A DNA stretch of 6,983 nt from Armatimonadota bacterium. GTDB taxonomy: Bacteria > Armatimonadota > Fimbriimonadia > Fimbriimonadales > ATM1. This document shows, piece by piece, positions 1 to 4,670 of this stretch (the stretch's first letter is position 1; each line of letters opens with the position of its first letter). Location: the NCBI GenBank assembly GCA_013816225.1, contig JACDEQ010000109.1:1-6983 (forward strand), in the 5' to 3' direction. The notes under the pieces were generated by a model that made no database searches, had not been told where the DNA came from, and worked only from the letters and a program-made list of their open reading frames with translations. The position numbers were made by a program, and so were the translations under genes.

Positions 1-239
1 GTCCAGTTCGCCGTAAGTTGATCGAGTCGGGCGTTGCCCGTGCGGAGTGAGCCGTTGCCCAACGGCTTCGGCACTTGGCCGGACTTGAAGCGCACAAGAA
101 TGTGATCGGATGCGTGGCCGCCGATTTGGTCGGGCCGGCCCATCTGGGCGAAGGCGCCGACTGCAAGGATCGAAAAAAGAGTCGCGCCGAGCGTGAGTTT
201 AAACGCCGGCAAACGGCGAGAAGTTTGGTGATTGTGCAT
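1..239 (-). CDS. Secreted subtilisin-like (S8) protease, N-terminal part (runs off left edge)
   Basis: Reading leftwards from ATG at 239-237, the frame stays open to the window edge and gives 79 residues. Residues 1-31 form a clear Sec signal peptide: basic start (MHNHQTSRR), hydrophobic core (LTLGATLFSILAVGAF) and an AFA cleavage site before Q32. Next comes DHILVRFKSGQVPK (residues 45-58), which resembles the first strand of the fervidolysin/subtilase N-terminal prodomain (a '..ILVKFKPG..' pattern). That prodomain acts as an intramolecular chaperone and inhibitor in secreted S8 peptidases. The catalytic Asp/His/Ser domain would lie outside the window, so the family call rests on the prodomain pattern alone. 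The start is supported by AAGGGG about 5 nt upstream on the minus strand. Alternative: another secreted protein that borrows this prodomain. Sure of the reading frame and secretion signal; moderately sure of the family. Confidence 0.62.
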   Translation of the reverse strand, partial: MHNHQTSRRLPAFKLTLGATLFSILAVGAFAQMGRPDQIGGHASDHILVRFKSGQVPKPLGNGSLRTGNARLDQLTANW

Positions 240-299
240 CGAATCCCCTTTATGGTAACAGGATTCCAGCAGTGTACCACCGGGCGGCGGCGGCCAGAA

Positions 300-413
300 T
301 TATCTCTTGGTTCTCTGTTGCTTCTCCATCGCGCTGAGGATCGCGGCGATTCTGCGCCCTTGCTCCTTCATCTTGCCGAGGATCTTGTCGTACCGGCCCT
401 CCTTCTTGTGCAC
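300..413 (-). CDS. Possible small basic protein (37 aa), doubtful
   Basis: From a GTG at 413-411 the minus strand reads VHKKEGRYDKILGKMKEQ, continues as a basic amphipathic helix-like segment, and ends in KQQRTKR before TAA. Third codon positions in this part are mostly G or C, as in the real genes nearby. Upstream of the GTG the same frame stays open to an ATG at 497, but that extension has mixed third positions and does not look coding. No family is recognised. There is no clear ribosome-binding site, though GGGTGGG lies a few bases upstream. It could be a true small gene, the worn 3' end of a lost gene, or chance. Confidence 0.22.
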   Translation of the reverse strand: MHKKEGRYDKILGKMKEQGRRIAAILSAMEKQQRTKR

Positions 414-560
414 CCTGCGTCCCACCCGAAGCTGGCAAGGGTAGACGCTTACACTCCAACGTTGTCGATCTACCGCTTTCGACCGGACACGATGCACGAC
501 TTCGACGAAGACCTAGAATTCATGCTGCGGGAGGCCTACCAGGCGGGAAATTGACCTAGC

Positions 561-581
561 TTCTTTTCGCGCCGAGAAGAA
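561..581. other. 9-bp hairpin / near-perfect palindrome upstream of dinB-like gene
   Basis: TTCTTTTCG at 561-569 pairs with CGAGAAGAA at 573-581 around a 3-base loop, with a single G-U pair in RNA. No T-tract follows, so it is a poor intrinsic terminator. It is centred about 50 bp upstream of the predicted transcription start at 623, where an activator or repressor site could sit. A second inverted pair, TCGAAG (582-587) and CTTCGA (600-605), lies between it and the -10 box. Confidence 0.35.
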
Positions 582-610
582 TCGAAGGTAGTTCTCGGAC
601 TTCGAAGCGT

Positions 611-616
611 TATAAT
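611..616 (+). promoter_or_regulatory. TATAAT -10 box for a leaderless dinB-like transcript
   Basis: A perfect TATAAT ends 6 bases before the ATG at 623. With the usual 7-bp step from the last T to +1, transcription would begin at or next to the A of the start codon. No convincing -35 hexamer lies 16-18 bp upstream and there is no Shine-Dalgarno sequence, which fits a leaderless mRNA. Confidence 0.6.
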
Positions 617-622
617 GGCGAC

Positions 623-1141
623 ATGCCCACGACCATGAACTCCCCATCCTCCGCCGAGACTCGATCGATGATCGAGCAGTCGCAGCGGTTCTTAGAAGAA
701 GGCACGAACTTCTTCCTTTCCACCTTTCAAGCCGTTCCGGATGACAAATTGAATTATTCCCCCTCCGCCACGGCCAAGACTCCCCTCCGGTTGGCCGCCC
801 ACCTGTCTGTCGCCAACTCCGCATTTGCGGGCCTATTGCGCGGAGAACCTGCGCCGGACATTCCCTTGCCGGAAATGATCCAGTGGATGGATCAACAAGA
901 GAGGCAAATCACTACGCGGGACGAGGCCGTGCAAGCCCTTGAAACGTCGAAAACCGAGGTATGTTCGGCGATTGCCAACCTCACACCTGAAGCCATCGCA
1001 AGCACGATCAAAACACCGTTCGGGGAAATGCCGGCGACGTTCCTCATGCAGCTGTGCGGGCTCCATCCTGCTTGCCATGCCTCCCAAATCGACTATATCC
1101 AGACCATTTACGGCGACATGGAAATGCATATGCCTCATTGA
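623..1141 (+). CDS. DinB/YfiT-family putative metal-dependent protein
   Basis: This 172-residue protein has the length and helical character of the DinB superfamily, four-helix-bundle proteins that carry a divalent metal on three histidines. The family includes bacillithiol/mycothiol-dependent S-transferases and DNA-damage-induced proteins of unknown activity. The histidine triad is probably H60 (RLAAHLSVAN), H148 and H152 (LHPACHASQIDYIQ); this HxxxH on the last helix, followed by Q and a hydrophobic run, is the family's hallmark. Start: ATG at 623 directly follows a TATAAT box with no Shine-Dalgarno, so the mRNA is probably leaderless; an alternative ATG lies four codons in, at 635. It is monocistronic, with hairpins downstream. 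It is cytoplasmic, with no signal peptide. Substrate and thiol cofactor cannot be told from sequence. Confident of the family, not of the reaction. Confidence 0.85.
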   Translation: MPTTMNSPSSAETRSMIEQSQRFLEEGTNFFLSTFQAVPDDKLNYSPSATAKTPLRLAAHLSVANSAFAGLLRGEPAPDIPLPEMIQWMDQQERQITTRDEAVQALETSKTEVCSAIANLTPEAIASTIKTPFGEMPATFLMQLCGLHPACHASQIDYIQTIYGDMEMHMPH

Positions 1142-1157
1142 GCCCCAAGCCTGGGGC
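1142..1157 (+). other. Short hairpin directly after the dinB-like stop codon
   Basis: GCCCCA (1142-1147) pairs perfectly with TGGGGC (1152-1157) around AGCC, starting on the base after the TGA. No T-run follows, so termination here would be weak or factor-dependent. It may instead protect the 3' end of the transcript. From 1158 to 1311 I see no gene or other element. Confidence 0.4.
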
Positions 1158-1311
1158 ATGCGGGGCGGCCTGCAGAGCGCGAGTATCACGCCCCGGTCCA
1201 GGGACAATTGGGGCTACTTCTTGACGCTGGACCGTATCCGCCATTTGCAGCGCTTTTTGGAAAAACGAGAGCTTGGGGCGGCGCGTCAGCTTGGGCCGTC
1301 TCTTTGCTTCC

Positions 1312-1345
1312 ATGCAACACCCCTTCCACGGGGGTGTTGCATTTT
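1312..1345 (+). terminator. Intrinsic terminator downstream of dinB-like gene
   Basis: A perfect 12-bp stem (left arm 1312-1323, ATGCAACACCCC; right arm 1331-1342) encloses a 7-base loop and runs into TTTT at 1342-1345. The T-tract lies on the plus-strand side, so it suits rightward transcripts, most likely the dinB-like mRNA that ends 170 bases earlier. There is no T-tract in the other direction. It would also shield the minus-strand gene at 1411-1698 from converging readthrough. Confidence 0.65.
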
Positions 1346-1410
1346 CATAAGCTATGGACGGTTAGAAGCGTTATCCCGGGAACGCCCACCACGAGAAGGG
1401 GCCTCCGGGC

Positions 1411-1698
1411 TTAGACCGACGCGGGGACAGGGCCGTTGATGATGGCGTGGGTCTTGTAGATGCTGGGCTGCTGGGTGATGCCCGCCTTCTCCATCGCGGG
1501 GCCGAGGCGCTCGCCGAAGGCCTTGAACTTCTCCTCGGAGTCCCACACATCGACCACGAGCCATCCCGTGTCTGTCGGCGAAGCGGAGTGGAAGATCAAG
1601 CCGTTGGGGACGTTGGATTGGGAGCAGTTCGAGAGACGGCAGACCTCTTCGTACTGTGCTGCGGTGACGCCGGGGGCGTCGAACACGAGGGTAATCAT
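1411..1698 (-). CDS. Small ABM-like (dimeric alpha/beta barrel) protein
   Basis: This 95-residue protein begins MITLVFDAPGVTAAQYEEV and continues with GLIFHSASPTDTGWLVVDVW (residues 33-52), SEEKFKAFGERLGPAMEKAGI (54-74) and a final strand (IYKTHAIINGPV). This order of strand, helix, two strands, helix, strand, with the 'GW.VVDVWDSEE.F..F' signature, is typical of small proteins related to the antibiotic-biosynthesis monooxygenase (ABM) dimeric alpha/beta-barrel fold. Members act as cofactor-free oxygenases, as haem-degrading enzymes, or have no known role; no specific activity can be inferred. The start is well supported by AGGAG (1710-1706) 7 nt upstream of ATG. A hairpin at 1713-1732 lies just upstream of the ribosome-binding site. 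It is transcribed convergently with the dinB-like gene and stands alone. Cytoplasmic, no signal peptide. Confidence 0.75.
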   Translation of the reverse strand: MITLVFDAPGVTAAQYEEVCRLSNCSQSNVPNGLIFHSASPTDTGWLVVDVWDSEEKFKAFGERLGPAMEKAGITQQPSIYKTHAIINGPVPASV

Positions 1699-1712
1699 TG
1701 ATTGTCTCCTTG

Positions 1713-1732
1713 TGCCTCTTTGGAAAGGGGCA
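1713..1732 (-). promoter_or_regulatory. Leader hairpin just upstream of the ABM-like gene's ribosome-binding site
   Basis: TGCCTCTTT (1713-1721) and AAAGGGGCA (1724-1732) form a nearly perfect dyad, with one mismatch in the minus-strand RNA. It ends 2-3 bases upstream of the AGGAG ribosome-binding site of the gene starting at 1698. Its position could affect translation, but the central spacer is only 2 bases, so the real loop would open some A-T pairs. No known riboswitch is recognised. Confidence 0.3.
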
Positions 1733-1779
1733 GAATCATCGTACCCCCGATCAGGTTGGCGATAGCGTCGGCAATCGGC

Positions 1780-1807
1780 TTGTGGCGTAGGGGCGACAAG
1801 CTATAAT
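1780..1807 (+). promoter_or_regulatory. Promoter for the ybjQ-like gene
   Basis: TTGTGG (1780-1785) and a perfect TATAAT (1802-1807) are 16 bp apart, a reasonable sigma-70-type promoter pointing at the ybjQ-like reading frame. The expected transcription start is near 1814. Confidence 0.5.
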
Positions 1808-1844
1808 CAAGCGTCTTACGGCGAAGCCTGCGCGTCGTTGTTAC

Positions 1845-2179
1845 CTGCCCGACATTCACTCCTGGGTCACCACGGCCAACAGCTTTGACGGCTACAAGGT
1901 CGTCGCGAATTTCGGCGTCGTGAGGGGAATCACCGTGCGCAGCCGCTCGATTTTCGGCAGCATCGGCGCATCGCTGCAAACGGCCTTCGGCGGAAACATC
2001 AGCCTCTTCACGGAACTAGCCGAGGCCTCGCGCAAGGAGGTGTACGCATTGATGATAAGACATGCCGTCCAGGTCGGAGCGAGCCCATCCTGGCCATGCG
2101 ATACGATGCTACTGAGCTCGCTTCCGGCGTGTCCGAAGTCATCTCCGATAGTGCGGCGGTCAAAATCGAGCCCGCGTAA
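1845..2179 (+). pseudogene. YbjQ/UPF0145 (heavy-metal-binding domain) gene, frameshifted
   Basis: Two reading frames together encode one YbjQ-type protein. The first (in frame from at least 1857) reads HSWVTTANSFDGYKVVANFG, then VVRGITVRSRSIFGSIGAS, and contains FGGNISLFTELAEASRKEVY and the family's 'HA...GA' segment up to about 2081. The conserved continuation ILAMRYDATELASGVSEV...AAVKIEPA, ending at TAA 2177-2179, is in the frame reached after one missing base near 2079-2086. YbjQ proteins are small pentamer-forming proteins of unclear function, with a domain described as heavy-metal-binding. A start codon is also missing: no ATG, GTG or TTG lies in frame between the promoter at 1802 and codon 1857, only a CTG at 1845. 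The gene is therefore probably broken. A sequencing error at the frameshift is the main alternative, but it would not restore the start. Confidence 0.78.
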
Positions 2180-2232
2180 GGCCGGTACATTCGTGTCGTG
2201 CAGCCCCAAACTGCGGCGCTGATTCATCGGGC

Positions 2233-2640
2233 TCAGGCCTTCGGAAACCAGACCTCGAGCAGGTTGGCGTCGGGATCGTAGAAGTAGTACGACGAGCCTT
2301 CGAAGCGGCCGGGCTCCCAATTCTCGGGGCCGTAGACGGTAATGTCGTGGGCTCTAAGCCGCTCCAATGTGGCGTCGAATTCGGAGGCCGGCAGTTTGAA
2401 TGCGTAGTGAACCGGCCCGAATCGATGGCCCTCAGGGAGCGGCGAATGTTGTTCATAGAGGAGGGAGCCTTGCCGGAGGCCCAGCCACCGATTCTCGTTC
2501 TTCTCTCCCGCCCAGAAGCTGGCCCATCCATTGCCGGGCCTACTTATCGGCTCGAGCCCCACGACCTCACGATAAAAAGCCGCCGCCACATCGACGTCTT
2601 TTACGCACAAGACTAGCTCGAAGAGGTCATGAGCCGGCAT
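2233..2640 (-). CDS. VOC-superfamily (glyoxalase/dioxygenase fold) protein
   Basis: From ATG at 2640-2638 this is a 135-residue single-chain VOC protein of two beta-alpha-beta-beta-beta modules. Module one starts LFELVLCVKDVDVAAAFYRE (residues 6-25) and ends near SLLYEQH (59-65). Module two starts VHYAFKL (77-83) and ends SYYFYDPDANLLEVWFP (117-133). By position the metal ligands would be E8, E63, H78 and E129; the H and E of the second module match the usual VOC layout. Relatives include glyoxalase I, bleomycin/fosfomycin resistance proteins and ring-cleaving dioxygenases, so the substrate is unknown. The frame is open upstream to 2760, but those 40 residues are not VOC-like and cover the divergent promoter region, so the start at 2640 is preferred. 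No Shine-Dalgarno is seen; TATATA at 2655-2650 (minus) would give a leader of only about 3 nt. Confidence 0.85.
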   Translation of the reverse strand: MPAHDLFELVLCVKDVDVAAAFYREVVGLEPISRPGNGWASFWAGEKNENRWLGLRQGSLLYEQHSPLPEGHRFGPVHYAFKLPASEFDATLERLRAHDITVYGPENWEPGRFEGSSYYFYDPDANLLEVWFPKA

Positions 2641-2731
2641 TCTAGAGGCTATATACCTTTCGTGAGCGAGACGCTGATCGGGTCCACCTTGGAATTCGTC
2701 GCTAACAGCGCAAGAAAGTGCCTTCCACCTA

Positions 2732-2763
2732 TCGACTCTAAACCAAGGTTTATACTTCACACT
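2732..2763 (+). promoter_or_regulatory. MerR-type operator/promoter upstream of the merR-like remnant
   Basis: TAAACC (2739-2744) and GGTTTA (2747-2752) form a perfect dyad with a 2-bp centre, with two further matching pairs outside. This is like the dyads that MerR regulators bind between widely spaced -35 and -10 elements. TCGACT (2732-2737) and CACACT (2758-2763) would give the 20-bp spacer typical of MerR-controlled promoters. Alternatively, TATACT (2751-2756) acts as a normal -10 that the dyad overlaps. Dyad seen directly; regulator assignment inferred from its place 18 bp upstream of the merR-like start. Confidence 0.45.
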
Positions 2764-2769
2764 AAGCCC

Positions 2770-2967
2770 GTGAAGATCGGTGAGTTAGCAAGGAAGGCCG
2801 GAATCAGCGTCAGCACGGTGCGCTTCCACGAGGCGCAAGCGCTGATGCCGAAGCCCAACACAAGGGGGCCGGGATACCGCGAATACGAGGAGAAGGACCT
2901 CGAGGGCGTACATCCATTGAAAAACGCGAGCGGGGGATCGTCGCTTCTGGCGGCCAACACTGTATAA
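2770..2967 (+). pseudogene. Truncated MerR-family regulator remnant
   Basis: From GTG at 2770 the product is 65 residues: VKIGELARKAGISVSTVRFH (1-20), then EAQALMPKPNTRGPGYREYE (21-40), EKDLEGVHPLKNAS and a short tail. The first 45 residues are a typical MerR winged helix-turn-helix (IGELA..AGIS..TVRFYE..GL..P....GYR.Y), although the usual FYE is FHE. Intact MerR proteins run 120-150 residues or more, with a long dimerisation helix and a C-terminal metal, drug or redox sensor; all of that is missing. After DLE the sequence drifts from the family (GVHPLKN where RVRFIKN is usual) and stops at TAA 2965-2967, inside the arsR -10 box. It may still bind DNA, but without the dimerisation helix this is unlikely. 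An upstream in-frame ATG (2629) was rejected because the added residues cross the operator. Confidence 0.72.
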
Positions 2968-2978
2968 TATCGAGATAT
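2963..2978 (+). promoter_or_regulatory. arsR promoter -10 box with overlapping palindromic operator
   Basis: TATAAT at 2963-2968 gives an expected start near 2975 and an 18-nt leader before the arsR ATG at 2993. ATATC-GA-GATAT (2967-2978) is a perfect 5-bp inverted repeat that overlaps the -10 and covers +1. That is where an ArsR/SmtB repressor would block RNA polymerase, and AT-rich ATA/TAT half-sites are usual for this family. No good -35 is seen (TCGCTT at 2941-2946 is the best candidate). There is no clear Shine-Dalgarno before the ATG. Confidence 0.6.
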
Positions 2979-2992
2979 CCCGAAATCACGTC

Positions 2993-3373
2993 ATGAAAGA
3001 CCTCGTAAACTTCGGCAAAGCAATCGCTGACCCCACGCGTGCACGGATACTCAGCGCCCTTCAGCAAGCCGATCTGTGTGTGTGTGAACTAGTAGACGCT
3101 CTCGAAATCAGCCAATCCACCTTGAGCACGCACTTGCAGACCCTCCGGAATGCGGCAGTTGTCCAGACGAAGAAACGGCGATCCTGGATAATTTACAGTA
3201 TCGAGCCTTCAGTGCGCCCCGCATTGCAAGAGATTTTCGAGCATTTCCCCTTTACGGACGGACGGGCAATACGCGACTTGGAACGCCTTTCTATGAGAAT
3301 GCTGCTTCGCGTGGACGGATGCTGCGTTGTGGGAGCGGGGAAATTATCCAAGGAATTGACCCATGTCATGTAA
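2993..3373 (+). CDS. arsR: ArsR/SmtB-family metal(loid)-responsive repressor
   Basis: This 126-residue winged helix-turn-helix protein has LVNFGKAIADPTRARILSAL (residues 4-23), the sensory motif DLCVCEL (27-33), recognition helix ISQSTLSTHLQTLRNAAVV (39-57) and wing QTKKRRSWIIYSI (58-70). The C29-V-C31 pair at the start of the DNA-binding region is the ELCVC(D/E)L motif that binds As(III) or Sb(III), or Cd/Pb in related members. The third cysteine of E. coli ArsR (three residues after the second) is V34 here. A second cysteine pair, C110-C111 (VDGCCVVG), lies in the C-terminal extension. Metal binding should release the protein from its operator, probably the palindrome at 2967-2978. It is the first gene of the efflux operon, and its last 11 bases overlap the outer-membrane-factor gene, so it is likely an autoregulated repressor of the pump. 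The inducer is inferred from the CxC motif only. Confidence 0.9.
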   Translation: MKDLVNFGKAIADPTRARILSALQQADLCVCELVDALEISQSTLSTHLQTLRNAAVVQTKKRRSWIIYSIEPSVRPALQEIFEHFPFTDGRAIRDLERLSMRMLLRVDGCCVVGAGKLSKELTHVM

Positions 3374-4670
3374 CTTCACAATTGCGCTCGTCTTCATGAA
3401 CGCAACCCTGGCCAACCCGGATGACTCCACCAAGTTCAGCGCAGTCAGAAACTCTATCCCCTTTGTGAAGCAGGCTGTATCGGAGCTGACATTAGACGAG
3501 GCGGTGCGGCTGGCTCTTGCAAACAATCCTCGAGTCAAGGCGCTCGTTTTCGACATCTCTGCCGCCGAGCTCGGGCTAGCAGCAGCTCAAGCTTTGGCTA
3601 ATCCCAATGTCACTTTGAACCCTGGATTTACACGGGCCGGTTCGGACGAAGAGCTTATGATCTCGCAGCCCCTGGAGATAAACGGTAGTCGTTCTGCCCG
3701 CGCGGGGATGGCAAGCGCCCAGCTGCGCGTAGCCGAATCAGAGGCACTCATTGAATTGCGCGAAATTGTGTACGAAACGAAGTCTGCTTACTTGCAGCTC
3801 GCAAGAGCACAAGAACGAAACACGCTCGCCAACGACGTTGTGGGAAACTCCGAAGAGCTTGACCGAATCGCACAGCGGCAAGTCGAGTTGGGGAGCCGGC
3901 CGGGCATTGACCGGACTCAGACCTCGATCGAGCTCACCCGTGCTCGACAACAAGCGACATTGTCGGGAGCTGAGTTCGCCGCAGCTCGCGCGGAGCTCAA
4001 TACGATCATCGGGCGCCCTGTTGGCGAAATCGCCGTCTTGCCTCTTCTGCAGTTCAGTCCGCAAACGATCGATGAGTCTTTGATCCTTCAACAGGCAATG
4101 GGAGCTCGTGCTGAGATCGCGGCGTCAGCGGCGACTAGGGAGGGCTTTCTGCAGGAGGCCCGGCTTGCACGTGCAGAAGGGATTCCCGACATTGCCCCGC
4201 ACTTTCGAGCAACGAGCCTGACGCGCAGCCCTCACGAGAACGGATTTGGAATCGGGATCACAATCCCGCTGCTCGATTACGGCAGCCGAAGAAATCGAAT
4301 TCGCCAGGCCGAGGAATCCGCAAAGGCCCACGAGCAACGCGCCGCTGCCGTCCGCAACCGAGTTTTACGAGAGGTTTCGCAAGCCGTGGCACGTCTTCGC
4401 GCTGCCAACGCGGTTCTTAGGATGTTTCAAGGCGGCATGCTGGACGAGGCTCGGAAAGTATTGGAAGCGACACGCAATGGATTTCGGATCGGCGGGGTAA
4501 GCCTGTTGGCAGTGTTAGAGGCCCAACGGACATACCGAACCGTGCAGGCGGAATACATCGACGCGCTCGCATCGCACGAGCAGGCGCGAGCCCAGTTGGA
4601 ACGCGCGACCGGCGCTGTCCCGACATCTGTGCTTAAAGATCTCCGGTCAATGGAGTCGAAAAAGCAGTGA
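3363..4670 (+). CDS. TolC/CzcC-type outer-membrane efflux factor
   Basis: This 435-residue protein of the OEP family should form the trimeric outer-membrane channel through which the RND pump expels its substrate. The family's two homologous halves are visible. The first half has LTLDEAVRLALANNPRVKA (42-60), strand region MISQPLEINGSRSARAG (99-115), and RQVELGSRPGIDRTQTSIEL (172-191). The second half has strand region FGIGITIPLLDYGSRRNRI (295-313), RNGFRIGGVSLLAVLEAQR (371-389) and ARAQLERATG (408-417). The start is set by AAGGA at 3350-3354, and an in-frame TGA at 3357-3359 rules out an earlier one. The export signal is odd: MSCNFTIALVFMNATLA has a short hydrophobic core and a possible cleavage after A17, but no basic residue before it. 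It overlaps arsR by 11 nt and the adaptor gene by 4 nt. Closest named relatives are CzcC/CusC; substrate not assignable. Confidence 0.92.
   Translation: MSCNFTIALVFMNATLANPDDSTKFSAVRNSIPFVKQAVSELTLDEAVRLALANNPRVKALVFDISAAELGLAAAQALANPNVTLNPGFTRAGSDEELMISQPLEINGSRSARAGMASAQLRVAESEALIELREIVYETKSAYLQLARAQERNTLANDVVGNSEELDRIAQRQVELGSRPGIDRTQTSIELTRARQQATLSGAEFAAARAELNTIIGRPVGEIAVLPLLQFSPQTIDESLILQQAMGARAEIAASAATREGFLQEARLARAEGIPDIAPHFRATSLTRSPHENGFGIGITIPLLDYGSRRNRIRQAEESAKAHEQRAAAVRNRVLREVSQAVARLRAANAVLRMFQGGMLDEARKVLEATRNGFRIGGVSLLAVLEAQRTYRTVQAEYIDALASHEQARAQLERATGAVPTSVLKDLRSMESKKQ

Larger units (their letters stand above)
240..610. other. Mostly non-coding intergenic region between protease and dinB-like gene
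   Basis: This stretch separates divergent neighbours. It holds the ribosome-binding site of the protease (minus strand, about 245-251), a doubtful small minus-strand ORF (300-413) and a hairpin (561-581). It also holds an imperfect dyad at 417-448, where GCGTC pairs with GACGC and ACCC with GGGT around an 11-nt loop. A plus-strand run from about 462 to 554 (ending DLEFMLREAYQAGN) has coding-like third positions but no convincing start and no recognised family, so it is not called as a gene. No tRNA or repeat element was seen. Confidence 0.5.

Noticed and set aside
417..448. Imperfect inverted repeat (GCGTC..ACCC / GGGT..GACGC)
   Set aside because: The stem is interrupted by an asymmetric internal loop, no T-tract follows, and it matches no known riboswitch or attachment site; probably chance in GC-rich DNA.
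75..554. Long plus-strand open frame (159 aa) over the intergenic region, including a 3' part ending DLEFMLREAYQAGN
   Set aside because: Its first half is antisense to the protease signal-peptide gene, the composition is unlike a folded protein, and no family is recognised. Only the last 30 codons look coding-like and they lack a convincing start.
833..1439. Alternative frames on both strands over and after the dinB-like gene (e.g. 939-1439 +, 833-1207 -)
   Set aside because: They overlap the DinB frame, which has the metal-binding histidines, and continue through the terminator hairpin. Their translations are low-complexity Arg/Pro/Ala-rich shadows.
1695..1979. Minus-strand frame whose TGA overlaps the ATG of the ABM-like gene (ATGA)
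   Set aside because: The overlap looks like translational coupling, but most of the frame is antisense to the conserved ybjQ-like sequence and it has no recognisable domain, so it is more likely chance.
1892..2320. 142-aa minus-strand frame across the ybjQ-like gene
   Set aside because: It is antisense to clearly conserved YbjQ sequence, runs into the VOC gene in another frame, and resembles no protein family.
2641..2760. 40-residue N-terminal extension of the VOC protein (start at 2760)
   Set aside because: The extra residues are not part of the VOC fold and would cover the MerR-type operator. Translation from 2640 gives a normal-length VOC protein.
2629..2769. Upstream ATG for the merR-like remnant
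   Set aside because: MerR proteins begin within a few residues of the IGELA motif; the extension has no family resemblance and crosses the operator dyad and promoter.
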